NCBI GenBank assembly: GCA_030077755.1
Contig: JAQJZZ010000012.1
Coordinates: 372,001-436,000, forward strand
Direction of reading: 5' to 3'
Source: Filosporella fistucella
Lineage: Eukaryota; Ascomycota; Leotiomycetes; Helotiales
DNA length: 64,000 nt
Positions 1 through 10,752 of this stretch are shown here, piece by piece. A program made the position numbers and the translations under genes. Under the pieces are notes generated by a model that saw nothing but the letters and a program-made list of their open reading frames with translations, had not been told where the DNA came from and did not search any database. How positions within the stretch are numbered: the first letter of the stretch is position 1; every line of letters begins with the position of its first letter.

Positions 1-575
1 GGAGGAGGAGTCGAAAAGAGGCCAGTTGTGCTATAGCGGAGGTCTAGGGGCAAGGTAATAGAAAAAGCACAACACAGGGTATCGTGACAATTGATCGGAA
101 TCTTGTCTGCAAACTTGCATTATCTCTCGAAGCTGAGACGATTGTTACGATACACTATGTATATACTACAACTTCGGAAAATTAAGCACTAGAATAGTTG
201 ACCGAATCAAATTCCGAACTCTTTATCAGGTACGAGAGGAGAGACAGGAGTAAGCTCGGGCTTCAGGAAGAGCGCTTCTGATACGATGCAATAGAGAAGA
301 TACCGTCGAAGTAGACCGCATAGGTAGAGCACGTAGATGTAATATAATCAAAAAGTGGATGAAGGCGTTATCGTGATGGTGTTTGCGTATCAAAGGGTGA
401 GGTAGGTACACAAGTACTTACGAGTTAGGCTAGGAATTCCGCTGTTCCGTCCCGGTTTTCTCAGCCTCGCCAAAACCCGATCTCCAAATTCTCATTCCCG
501 AACCTCGCCCAAACTTTTTTATTCTTCCTCTCAACCATCCTTACCCACGACACAACAACGAGTCGTATCGTAACG
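1..575. other. Intergenic, upstream of TIM22
   Basis: No convincing coding exon on either strand. Short open frames here show no domain-like sequence. The last ~120 bases are pyrimidine-rich, as is common just upstream of fungal start codons, and probably hold the TIM22 promoter and 5' UTR. Confidence 0.5.
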
Positions 576-1369
576 ATGAACGGTCCTATGGCGCATATGA
601 ATGGAGGGGGAGGAGGCGATCTGAGTGCTGCAGATGCGCAAACCATGGCTGCTGTGAAAAGTGTACGTTTCTCTCTCCTATGTTATTGCGAGTTTGGAGG
701 GGAGGGAATCTGTGGATTGGAGAGGGAAAGGGGATTGGATAAGGAGGGCATGGTTGTATGAGCACATCAAAGAGGATGGGAATGGCTTGGGGAATGATTG
801 GGATGGCATGAAGACCAGGGAACGGAGAATGATTTCGGAGGCTGTCCGCATATTCAAGAGCTCTACTAACAGATCCCCTCAGATGCAAATGTTAATGGAA
901 TCCTGTCCTGGCAAAACCGCTGTATCAGGCGTAATGGGATTCGCCCTCGGCGGAGCCTTCGGTCTCTTCATGGCATCTGTATTTCTCCCCTCCTTCTCAA
1001 CTGAATTCATCTAACAATCACTAGATGCAATATGACACTCCCCTCCACACCTCCGCCAACGCCGCCCACATCACCTCTCTCCCTCTCCGACAACAACTAA
1101 AGCAAGGTTTCAAGGACATGGGATCGCGCTCTTTTTCCTCAGCCAAGAATTTCGGCAAAGTTGGCGCTATTTTCGCAGGCACAGAATGCTGTATAGAGGG
1201 TTTCAGAGCAAAGAACGATTTGAAGAATGGGGTTATGGCTGGGTGTATTACGGGTGGTGTATTGGCGGCGCCGGCGGGTCCACAGGCTGCTGCGCTGGGG
1301 TGTGCAGGTTTTGCGGCGTTTAGTTTGGCTATTGATGCGTATATGAGGAGGCCGAGTGAGACGGATTAG
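576..1369 (+). CDS. TIM22: Mitochondrial inner-membrane translocase subunit Tim22
   Basis: Channel subunit of the TIM22 complex, which inserts carrier proteins and other multi-pass proteins into the mitochondrial inner membrane. Three exons: 576-662, 883-978 and 1025-1369, giving 175 aa. The second exon carries the family signature [12 protein letters not shown] followed by the glycine-rich helix [14 protein letters not shown]. The third has a Tim17/22/23-type stretch with [11 protein letters not shown] and [14 protein letters not shown]. The two cysteines (ESCPGK and ECCIEG) match the positions of the conserved disulfide. Intron 1 is long for this window (220 nt) and intron 2 is 46 nt. The length is close to yeast Tim22 (207 aa) with a shorter N terminus. 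The start is the first ATG before a glycine-rich leader; a second in-frame ATG lies six codons on. Confidence 0.93.
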
Positions 1370-2370
1370 AGTGGGATGGGGGAGGGTGTAATGGATTTGG
1401 GAGAGAGTGTATTGTATATTTGGCATTGCGAGGCGTTTAGAGGGTGGGTTTGTATCATATATTCTAGATGGTACTAGGTCTGGAGTTGGATAATTGTTGT
1501 GTACTACCAATCTCAACTACAGATCAGGGAGAGAATAATGCTCTTCTTTCAACTACTACTCTTTGTATCAAACAAGAGCTTCCATTGAGAAGTAGTACAT
1601 CGGCTTCTGATTACTTCCTCACATTTTCCCAACAGATTACTTTCAAACCGTTATTCACCACCGTATTCACTTCCTGCCCAGACATAACATCAGACGAATG
1701 AACCAATACACTCTATTCCCCCCCCTCTTAGCGCCAAAAATTAGACGGACGGCGTCGATAAATACGCGTCTGACCTTAACCTGTACCACCAGCAGTATGA
1801 ATCAGAAAAATACCACGAATGGATGGTGGGACGAACGACACGTCGTGCTTGCGGTTTTACAACGGCGATATAGAAATGTAGGATACTAATTGTCATCCAC
1901 ATTCAAAGTTAACTCTGGTAAAGGGCAGGTGATAGTATTGTATTTCTAGGGTGAAAACTGAAATACAGTTTTGGAGATTTGAAGGGGACTAACTGTCGAC
2001 TTGCAACGGTAGTGATACCTAGAAATTGTCGATTTTCGACAGTTGAAGTTTAGAACACTTATTGATCTCTTTTATTGAGAACTTCCTATCCTATCCAATC
2101 ATCATGGCACTACTCGTATAATATCCTTCTATCAGATATCGCGCCACGAAAGAGACATCAAAACAATCACATAGTCCCATAATTATCCCCCGTCCAGCGT
2201 TGGCAAATTCATCCAAATCCCTCTCCTAAAAAATCCCTGCCCAAACTCCAGCCTGACTCAGGACTTGGTATCCATGCTACTTCTTCAGACCCTCCTATTC
2301 AGCTCATGAAAGATATTATATAAGAAATGTTCGTATGCCCTATAGACATTGGGTTTGGGAGATGAACGTT
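1370..2370. other. Intergenic between convergent TIM22 and GH16 genes
   Basis: 3' flanks of two convergent genes. The open frames here, up to 77 aa, have no recognisable domain. I see no RNA gene or repeat. Confidence 0.5.
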
Positions 2371-3910
2371 CTACTTCCGGGTAGAAGTAGCATTCGTAGC
2401 AGAATACACGGTAAAGTTGCCGAATTCCCAGTACGCATTTGTGAATGCCGATGGGTAGTTTGCTACATAATCGGTGCAAGTACCAGGACCTATTCAATCA
2501 TCAGCTTCTCATTCTCCCAAATAAACCAAGATCCGATGCAATGCAATCGACCTTTAGCTATTAAGCACTCGAACAACCGAAAAAGAACTTACAACTCTCC
2601 GAATACACACTCTGGGTCCCAGCCCAACTCCCACAGAGATCAATATTAGCAATGATACTCTGATTCCTAAAATGCGATCCGATATCACAATTCGTGCTCG
2701 GGAAATCCGCCGTCGCTTCTCCCCACGTCGATGGATCGGGAGTGCCACTCCACACGTTACTAGGAATACTCGCTCTCGCAAACTGCCACATGCGAATTCC
2801 AGCTTCTCTCAACTCCATCGCCAATACACCACCCCCATTTGAGTTAAATTGTTCTCCGAAAGTAACTTTCTCGCCAGCGTTGACGCCGCAGCCTGCGTTT
2901 TCATTCGTGGTGTTGACGCAGGAGGACTGTAGGCTTTTGCCTGTTTCTTTACGCTTGACATTCATAGAGCAGTCTTTGGTCGTGTGGAGAGTCATCTGGT
3001 TATATGTTGAGCCGACAACATTTACTGCTTCCATGACATCGATCTCCCCGTTTGTGGGCCAGTTTGCCGGATCTGAGAGCCAGAGAGCGGGCCAGGTACC
3101 ACATCCTAGAGGAGAGTGTTTTACATCGAAGATGAAAAGGTTGTTGAGTCCGTACTGTTTTTTGGAGGTAACGCGGACAGAGAAACGGCCTGTGGATGCG
3201 TCAGGGACGGTGGTGTTTGTTACAGAGGTGTCGACCCGGAGGACGGCAGAGGTGGATGAGGCGTAGGTTAGATTGTAGGATGCTGCTGTTTCGGAGGGGA
3301 CGTAGTGGACGAATCCTGATGAGGGGTCGTAGCCGGTAAAGTAATCGAAGTTATTGAAGAAATTAGTGCCGGAGTCTAGGTTCTATCAGTACTTACACTA
3401 GTAAGGGAGGAAATGGTACAAACATGTTTCTGCGAGGGTATATGATAGTACCGTATAATCCGGATAACTCGACGACGAGTTCTTCGTGGCTTCGACTGCT
3501 GCGACGATGATAATGATAATCAGCACGATCAGAATTCCAGCAACAATTCCCCAAGCTTTCTTTCCCCAATGCTTCACATCATACCAAGGATGATTCAAAG
3601 TATCATCCCTATCAACCTTATACGCCGGCGGTGGCCCAAAACCATTCGACATGTTGATATCCTGATTCCTCCTTCCCGTCTCATTAATCGTAGCGAACGA
3701 CATATTCTTTCGATCCGCACTTGACCCTCCAGTCTCCTTATCAATATCACCCTCGAACCTCGATCGTCCCTCTTCCAATCTAACAAACGAATGTGTATCT
3801 TTCTTCGCAGGACTGAACAAAGCACTACTCTTCGCACGAATATGTCTCACAGCTTTCGGTGGTTTCCAGTACTCCAGCGGTCGAAACGGTAATTGCTGAT
3901 TCTGCTCCAT
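2371..3910 (-). CDS. Membrane-anchored GH16 glycoside hydrolase (beta-1,3(4)-glucanase type)
   Basis: Predicted type II membrane enzyme acting on beta-glucans at the cell surface or wall. Exons (minus strand) 3910-3452, 3382-2593 and 2489-2371 give 455 aa. Residues 1-118 are a polar cytosolic tail. Residues 120-138 are a strongly hydrophobic anchor (WGIVAGILIVLIIIIIVAA), followed by a Ser-rich linker with N-glycosylation sites. The GH16 domain starts near residue 154. Its catalytic ExDxxE is in NGEIDVMEAVN, with E266 (nucleophile), D268 and E271 (acid/base). WPALWLSD just before it is also typical of the family. All catalytic residues are intact. Exact substrate is not shown by sequence: endo-1,3(4)-beta-glucanase is the usual annotation for this membrane-anchored fungal group. 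An in-frame ATG six codons upstream is a possible alternative start. Confidence 0.88.
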
Positions 3911-5631
3911 CTCCAAAAACAGGCACACACCACCCTCTTAAGTTCCAGCCCTAAGATACGAGTCCCTAGCTCGCTCACCCCAACAATCAAGATCACGCTG
4001 CTATCAGCGTAAGAAGGGTCCAGAAAATATGCAGGTGTTTATTAAGTCGATCTCACTAGAGCCATAAGCGGAACGCATACGAATGCAACCCACTTTCCTT
4101 AGCGGCACAGATGACGAGAAAGATATGGGATACGAAAAAATTTAAGTGATGGAAGCAGGGGCCCTACGAACGACGCCGCGCAAGAGGAAAGGGGCCTTCT
4201 TATTAGATGGGCGATATACTTATCGCTCTCTCCGGTTGCACGGTCTTTTAAAGAGTGAAGACCCGCTCCATGTTCTTCAAACACGCGGCTGTGCCCTCAA
4301 AACGCGTGGGTGCCATCTGATGTTCGAGCTGTCCGTTTACACTTACCTTTCTGTGTGAATCTGCACTTGTAGATGCGACACAATTGGTTCACGTACTGGG
4401 TATGAGTAGTTTGAAGTCAACGCATGATTTTTGGCTGGTTTCATGCGCGGATCATGGGAGAAAAACAAGTTGGAAGATGGTGGGTTGTGGAAACGGCCCG
4501 GCTATCAAACGAGATAGGGGCAAGGCGCGATCTGAGCTTAGGGGTTTTGATGTGCCGAGATTTTACTATCAATAGCAACCCTGGTAATTCTGGTGCCTAG
4601 AATTCAATATATGATTCCGAAATCTCTTTGCAAAGTTAGTCCAAAGACTGTTGGATTTATTGAAGATTCTTCATCTTAGTTGTTTTTATTCTCTAAATCA
4701 AATTTCTTCTTGCAGGATGTCTCTAGACTCATGATTCTCTTCGATATTCCAACTCCACAGCACACTGACAGAGAGGCAGTTTCATCACCACTCCAAACAA
4801 TCCCAAGAACCGTCAAATCATGCATTTTGCATACACTCTCTGCAAGCCCTGACAGCCACCCGCCACCCTTGGAAAATCTGCAATGACACCTTGGTGCATC
4901 TCGTATTTCAACTCGGTTCCGGATTGAAATCACCTCACCCCATATATTTCTTATTTGTTCCAGGCAGCCGTTTTATGTCACTGCAGATTCATGGTTATGT
5001 GAATGAATGTGGTTCATCTGATGAAATATTGATGACCTACGAATTGCGAGATAAATGTGATATATGACAAAATCAGAACCTTGCAGGAATTGAATTCTAC
5101 GAGGTGTATTCCTAATTCGTAAGTCGCGAGATTTGATCGGATTTCGACCACGGAACATCGGGACTCGGGAGGTGAAGAAGCTGTCTAAATAAGCACTGCA
5201 CCGCCAGTCAGCCCCTGACTAAAAATTGGCTTTTCTCTCGGATGAGTTGACATAACGGTAGCCTCAGTCTTTTTGAAAACACTTAGGTGTTATCAATTAA
5301 CCTTCTCGTTATTTCATACTGTATACCCCGAGATTATTTAGGTGCTCGTTTTCCGAATTAGTTACAAAAGTGCTCAAAACTAAATAGTAACTCCGAAAGA
5401 CACCACTACCGTCAATGCCCAATGATTTATTCGGCACGTGTAGCGAATCACACTCAACAGCCTCCTTAAACACGCATAGCTCTACAGATCCCTTCGATCA
5501 AATGTCAAGTCCAATTCACCAAGTGAGCCTTCGGGGTCAGTCTCGCCCAACATTTTACCAGGACTTTTTCAAAGAAGTCAAGTGTGCCAATTAGTCAGAA
5601 GTCTGACCCAGTTGAAAGTCCCTCATTTGGT
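3911..5631. other. 1.7-kb intergenic region
   Basis: AT-rich stretch between two minus-strand genes. Open frames of 61-85 aa occur on both strands, but none has a domain, signal peptide or plausible splice partner that I can defend. It holds the GH16 promoter on its left edge. Confidence 0.45.
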
Positions 5632-7143
5632 CTATGCCATTCGCGCCGAGCTCTTCAATGCTGCCTTAGCTGCCTTGCGTTCCTGTTCTTGCTGTTTTTC
5701 TCTTTCAATAGCAGCCTCTGCCTTTGATTCCGCGTCAGCCAACCTACTAATTGCACCGACTAGGGTCTCCTCAATTGCGGAAACTTGTAGTTGAAGCATA
5801 TGATTAGTCACGCTGGCGCCGAATCATTAGGCATTACTCACAAATGGCTTTATCTGAGTACATAATATCTATGCTAAGCTCTTCTTCGCTCTGCAGTGAG
5901 TTCCAGAGAGTCTTCTTGACATCTGGCTGAAGATTGCTAAGACAAAAATTGAAGAGGCGAGTGAGATCTTGCGGAGTGTTTAACCGATAAATTTCATCCT
6001 CTGGCTCTTCTAAGGAGTATCCTCCTCTTCTTCCATCCGAATAATACCCTACTGGTTCAACGACGCAATTCGGAAAATTGAAGCGTGCCTTTTGTTCTCC
6101 AATGGACCGTAGATTTGTCTTGCTATCCTTCAGTGTCACTGTAAATGTCAGGATTTTTTCAGCCAATTGCAGTCCGCGAAATCTACCCACAATACCATCG
6201 ACTCTCATGGATGTCTACACCTAATGGGTGGAATACAACCCAAAGACGATCGGGACTATAAGTCACAGCAAAGTGAAGGTTCCCCGGACCGAGTTTGACA
6301 TCCCTTTTCGGTCTCTTCTGTCGCAGAGATATTGGACATGTGATACTGTATACATTAGAGTTGATCATGATACTTATACAAGATTAATTCACTAGTAGAA
6401 CCACTTATCACGAGTCGGGATATCTTGGAGTCGGAATCTAGAAGGAAGATTGTTGTGCTTTGATGGCGTTCCGATTTGCGATATAGAATCGCTAGCAACG
6501 ATTGTATTGTCGTCGAATGAATATAAGCTCTGCCGATCAGAGTACTGGTATCCGTATACATCCCCTTGCGGAGCAACAGGGACATTCTCAGCAGGTGATG
6601 AGAAAGGATAGGTCCCGACCGAAGTCAGAATGTCATCAACATCTTGGGCTGAACTTTGCGCTCCTTGAGCTGTACCCCTGTAGTATCTTTAGCGTAACTA
6701 CAGGTTTTTCATAGAGCGACCTACTGAAGGAAAGCAGTGTGTACAATCGATAGCATTTGCATGTAGCCTTGCATCTGCTGCTGTAAATCCAAGGCCTCCT
6801 CTCGTTCGAAAGGCCACTTGATTCTCCCGAAGAAGCTCAGCCGAGCCCCTCCAGAGTTCGACTTTCCACCAAGCTGAGTATTCATCTGCCCGATAGTGAC
6901 ATCCATGTTTTGGAGCACTTTACGAAATGATTGATTCCAGATAGATAGAAACTCTTGTGATTGATGAGTCGCTTGAATACTAGCTTTCAAAGAGACCAAG
7001 ATAGCCTCTGCAGCCTCGAGCTGATTCCTGATGTGTGTAGCCTCGTGTGGTGCACGAGTGATTCCATGGATCAAAGAGCCTGTCGATGCGATAGCTTTGA
7101 GAAGAGAGGCTATCGCCGCTGTGATTCCGACCACTTCGGCCAT
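5632..7143 (-). CDS. Helo-like N-terminal domain protein, stand-alone
   Basis: Five exons, 7143-6725, 6677-6405, 6345-6221, 6138-5842 and 5783-5632, sum to 1266 nt (421 aa) without a stop. The first ~110 residues begin MAEVVGITAAIASLLKAIAS and continue with an EAAEAILVSLKAS helix. They look like the Helo-like/fungal N-terminal domain (compare Pfam Helo_like_N) that usually precedes NACHT or NB-ARC domains and ankyrin repeats in fungal STAND proteins. Here no P-loop NTPase or ankyrin repeat follows. The middle is low-similarity sequence and the C terminus is a charged, probably coiled-coil helix rich in Glu, Lys and Ala (ADAESKAEAAIEREKQQEQE). The two exon joins that at first look like frame breaks near 6200 and 6390 are resolved by introns with good acceptors (ATCCTGACATTTACAG and TGTATACAG). 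Function unknown; a role in non-self recognition or signalling is only by family association. Confidence 0.7.
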
Positions 7144-7699
7144 GATGATACTGATCGTGATTAACAGTAATTGTTGCAACTAGGTTGATGATGGCAAAGA
7201 TGCGAAGCTGAAATGTTGTGAGGCTGGGACCAAAGAGGCTATGCATATCGTGGCGTTGGGCGATTCGATTGAGGTAGACTCATTGAAAACCGAAGCATGT
7301 CAGATGAAATTAGAGCTCTTCAAGTCACTGTACTGAAGTTCCATTTTTAAATGAATTGAAGTCGAAATCCGGTCTAGCATGAATCGAGTGATTAACACTT
7401 GTTCTTGATGTTAGTGCACCCATAACCCAGCTGATAACCTTACTTCAGCTCAATCGTTTCCACAATTGGCAGGTTCTCCTGAAGAAAATGAGACAGCATC
7501 TAGGTAGCTGTGGGAAGAAAGTGCATTGGAAGGGTTATAGTTTTGGTACGCATAGAACATTACCAGTTTCGACTTTTTCAGTTGAGTTGGAGACATTCGC
7601 GATTCTGAACCTGGATAATCACTGCAATTGGCAGGCAATGGATTTATTTTCCATCCATGTGAGGTACATCCTAATAGTACAATCACCTGCTCTCATCAT
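7144..7699. other. Intergenic
   Basis: Short frames only. It contains the promoter of the Helo-like protein gene and the 3' flank of PRP45. No other feature seen. Confidence 0.45.
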
Positions 7700-9538
7700 T
7701 TAATCATCGTCCTCGTCCACCCTTGCCCGTTTGGTAGCCCTATCTTCATCTTCCTGCAACCCATATTGCCGCTTTCCAGAGCCCTCTCCGACCTTGCTCA
7801 AGAAGTCGTCCACGTTGAAGATATCCCCGGTATCTTTCTCGAACTGTACAGGACCCTCTCTCGCCTGGAAACGAGAATAATTAGTAAAATCTCCAAAGAC
7901 ATACGTTATTGTAGAACTTACCTCTACATCAGAAGCCCCCTTAAACGTCCCCTTCCCGAGGGCGTCCCCAAATCTATTGCTCTTCTGAATCTTGCCCATT
8001 TCGGCCTCTGCTGCTTCATCATCATCGCCATCATCCATATTGTGACGGGGTCGATAAATACTATTAACAGCATCCTGAGCTGCAAAAAGAGGTTTGTCGT
8101 ATGCTTGGTCCTCGTTGAACCCAGAATCGAATCCACTTGTCCTGTTGAACAGCCGCGAGTCGAACATGCCCTCAGAAGATTGAGTGGGTTTAGCAAGACC
8201 CAAAGCAACCTTCTCCGAGATGTCCCGATTTTGTTCTCTGGCCATCATTTGTACCCTCCTCTCAGCACCCATCCTGGATTGTCTCAGTTTACGTTCTTCC
8301 TCCCTCCGTTTCTCTGCTCGCATCTTCTCTCGTTCCTTGATTTCTTCATCGCTGCCTGATCTCTCGGAGTCTGAATCGCTATAGCTTCCGGATCTTGATC
8401 TCGATGTTCTCGAAGCTCGTCTTCCGGATCCAGCATTCGCCCTTTCCTCTCGAGCTTTTTGCGCCAGCATTCGAAGATGGTCCTCCTTCTGCGCCTTCTC
8501 CTTCTCTGCTAATCGTTGTTGCATCAAAGCCCGTTGCTTAACTTCCTCTCTCGCATGTCTGTCTGCTGTAAATAGAGCCTCCGCAAACTGGGCAAATTTA
8601 TCGTTGATCGTGACATCCTGTAATCCCCTTCCGTCTGCTGCTAACCGCTTATCCAATGGAACAGTATAACCTTTTGGATTCTTCCAATTCGATACAGGTG
8701 GTGGAATCTTCCATGCTTCTTGATCCTCCGCTGTCAATTTCCTCGGCGGAGAATGCATTACTGGCGGAGGTGGACTTGGAGGACCTCTTGGAATCTTCTT
8801 ATGTTTGAATTTTGGTGGTTCCATCGGATCTTGTTGCCTCTCTACAATCTTTATCACCCGGTCATTCTTCCTCGTATTATCTCCCATCTGGTTCGCGGGT
8901 GTATATCTCACGTAGGTAGGATCTTTCCTAGATCCAACATTGACATTCTTTGGCTTTTGCGCTGCCACAGCACCACTAACCAGTTTCGCGAGAGCGTCTT
9001 TCGTCCTTTGTGTAGACTCAGCGACCTCTTCCTCACTCGGTCGATCAAGGTTGATATCCCCAGCATCAGCGCGTTGTCGCAGTGGGATAAGGTCTTTGAA
9101 AGATGTATGAACAATCCTCTTGTCGTTATGGCCCTGTCGCGCAATGGCATCGTATTTGACCTTTCCCTCAGCATCTACCTGAACAGCCAATGCGATACTC
9201 GACGACTGTGATTTCCGGCCCATGTCCAGGGGATATTGTGCAACAGGGATTTCTGGGAACGCGCCTCCATCCCCAAAGTCTTCTTGTCCTCGCGGGCGCC
9301 ATCCTGATCGATTTCCATACGGAGGTGGGCCAGATTTCTGCAGATCGCAGTTAGCACTATACTTCAACCGTATTGCCAGAGAGTGTCCGACCTTTAGCAC
9401 AATCTGGGTGTCGTCGAGAGCTCCAGCCCCAAGTATTCGAGGACCTCTTTGTTGCGCATGCTGTGGAATCTCCTCTTCTTCTCCTGTATATTTTGGTTTG
9501 GGGAGCGCTCGTGTAAGACCTGCTGCTATTGAAGTCAT
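7700..9538 (-). CDS. PRP45: Pre-mRNA-processing protein 45 (SNW/SKIP domain)
   Basis: Spliceosome component (Prp19-associated/NTR, SKIP in animals) needed for the catalytic steps of splicing. Recognised from the N terminus ALPKPKYTGEEEEIPQHAQ, the block SGPPPYGNRSGWRPR with DFGDGGAFPEIPVAQYPLD, and the SNW core VSNWKNPKGYTVPLDKRLAA (signature S-N-W-K-N-x-K-G). A long charged helix (EEVKQRALMQQRLAEKEKAQ) and an RS-rich stretch (RRASRTSRSRSGS) follow. The whole gene is open from start to stop, but two stretches are introns: 9338-9391 (54 nt, branch GCTAAC, acceptor CTGCAG) and 7865-7921 (57 nt, donor GTAAGT, acceptor TTCCAG). Splicing gives 575 aa; retention of both would give 612 aa. The start is the ATG before TSIAAG; an ATG 15 codons upstream lies in less conserved sequence. 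Confidence 0.93.
   Translation of the reverse strand: MTSIAAGLTRALPKPKYTGEEEEIPQHAQQRGPRILGAGALDDTQIVLKVGHSLAIRLKYSANCDLQKSGPPPYGNRSGWRPRGQEDFGDGGAFPEIPVAQYPLDMGRKSQSSSIALAVQVDAEGKVKYDAIARQGHNDKRIVHTSFKDLIPLRQRADAGDINLDRPSEEEVAESTQRTKDALAKLVSGAVAAQKPKNVNVGSRKDPTYVRYTPANQMGDNTRKNDRVIKIVERQQDPMEPPKFKHKKIPRGPPSPPPPVMHSPPRKLTAEDQEAWKIPPPVSNWKNPKGYTVPLDKRLAADGRGLQDVTINDKFAQFAEALFTADRHAREEVKQRALMQQRLAEKEKAQKEDHLRMLAQKAREERANAGSGRRASRTSRSRSGSYSDSDSERSGSDEEIKEREKMRAEKRREEERKLRQSRMGAERRVQMMAREQNRDISEKVALGLAKPTQSSEGMFDSRLFNRTSGFDSGFNEDQAYDKPLFAAQDAVNSIYRPRHNMDDGDDDEAAEAEMGKIQKSNRFGDALGKGTFKGASDVEVSSTITYVFGDFTNYSRFQAREGPVQFEKDTGDIFNVDDFLSKVGEGSGKRQYGLQEDEDRATKRARVDEDDD
7865..7921 (-). other. Frame-neutral intron 2 of PRP45
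   Basis: 57 nt, no stop in frame, donor GTAAGT, branch-like ACTAAT, acceptor TTCCAG. It separates ASDVE from AREGPVQFEKDT. Confidence 0.8.
9338..9391 (-). other. Frame-neutral intron 1 of PRP45
   Basis: 54 nt, no stop in frame, donor GTCGGA, branch GCTAAC, acceptor CTGCAG. Its removal restores the conserved junction between QIVLK and SGPPPYG of SNW proteins. Confidence 0.8.
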
Positions 9539-9942
9539 ACTGCGATCGAAGTGGTTGTTGTAGGGCTGCCTGAATAATTTCAAGATAGGTCTTGTCGAGG
9601 TTCAAATTATCGTGATCTGGATCCTGGAATGTGGAGCTAGGCCTAATCCGCGCTAGCAACCACTTCACTCTTAAATCATGAGACTGCCTACAAAATTCGA
9701 GGAAAGGCTGAAGTCATTGTAAGAATTGGTTATGTTCAATTTACAGCACGCTAATTCAATACTTATGAGGTAAAAGTTTGCTGGTCTGATATCACAAGGC
9801 ACTGCATTGAGAGCGATATTAAGGCCATATATTCCCATGTTCAGGGAACTCATGAAATAAGTATACACTGGATATTCGACTCCCCCATACCAGAATTCCC
9901 ATGACCCCTTCGCAATGCAGTCTAGCACCATTCTCAGTTCAT
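9539..9942. other. Intergenic, PRP45 promoter and p24 3' flank
   Basis: About 400 bases between two minus-strand genes. No feature beyond presumed promoter and terminator function. Confidence 0.45.
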
Positions 9943-10752
9943 TTACACATATCCCTTTCTCGCGCCCTATCGGATCTATGTTAGTACCAGCACATTGATA
10001 CAAAGCCTCTAAAACAAAGCATACCTGGAAGAAGAATCGAACGATGAAGACTTGTAATCCAGCCATGCACACCATCATTAAGCTCTCAATAACGCTAAAG
10101 TTGAAGATTCTCCTCTCTGTGCTTCTGACTGTGCTGAAGTTACGGTTCTCTCTTGTACGGAAGTACTTTTGGTTTCTGGTGATGGTCGATAATTGGCCTG
10201 ACAGCTTGAAAATTGACTCTTCCAACGCAGAGGTCTGTTCAGGAGAGGTGCCCTGTTTCGATGGGATAGAGGCTCGTTCTTCGTTTTCGACCTGTGTTTA
10301 GACATGTGGTCAGCGATTGAAGGCAGGAAAGGGGCAGATTGGTGTATACGCACAGCGATCTCGAAGTCAACAAACTTCTCTGCGAAAGTACTCATTTGGT
10401 TGTTGAAGCAGAATCTGTACTCTCCAGGGTCACCGGCAGTGAAAACAAAGTCTCCTTGTCTCTCCTTTTCTCCATCCATAATAATCTTATCGCCAGGCCC
10501 TACAACCTCGTAGTCAACATCGAAAGATCCTCCTGCTTGTACCTAATCAAGACATTAGCTAAATAGTAAATGCTGGGTAAAAGAAAAACATCTGCTTACT
10601 GCAAAGTAGAAAGCAACTTTCGCGCCCTTGTGCTCGACATTGGAGAAGAAGCATGCTTTCTCGTTTGCGCCGAGCTTATATGTGAGGGCGGTCGCAGAGA
10701 CGAGGGGAGAGAGAGAAGCCAAAAGGCTGCAATATAGCACGGAGAGCTTCAT
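9943..10752 (-). CDS. p24-family (emp24/gp25L/Erp) ER-Golgi cargo receptor
   Basis: Type I membrane protein of COPII/COPI vesicles that selects cargo such as GPI-anchored proteins. Exons 10752-10600, 10542-10354, 10291-10025 and 9966-9943 give 210 aa, the normal size. The signal peptide MKLSVLYCSLLASLSPLVSA is followed by a GOLD domain: the first half TYKLGANEKACFFSN carries one conserved Cys, the second is in GEYRFCFNNQMSTF. A coiled-coil segment (ALEESIFKLSGQLSTITRNQ) follows, then the family-typical RENRNFSTVRSTE and a transmembrane helix. The tail FFFQGARKGYV has the phenylalanine-rich COP-binding motif. The last exon is only 24 nt and supplies GARKGYV. It is closest to the fungal Erp2/3/4 (gamma) type, but I cannot assign a one-to-one orthologue. 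Confidence 0.9.

Noticed and set aside
6183..6400. Apparent frameshifts in the Helo-like gene suggesting a pseudogene
   Set aside because: Introns with good acceptors (TTTACAG, TATACAG) restore one open 421-aa frame, so no mutation is needed.
8720..9211. 163-codon plus-strand frame opposite PRP45
   Set aside because: Antisense shadow of a conserved coding region.
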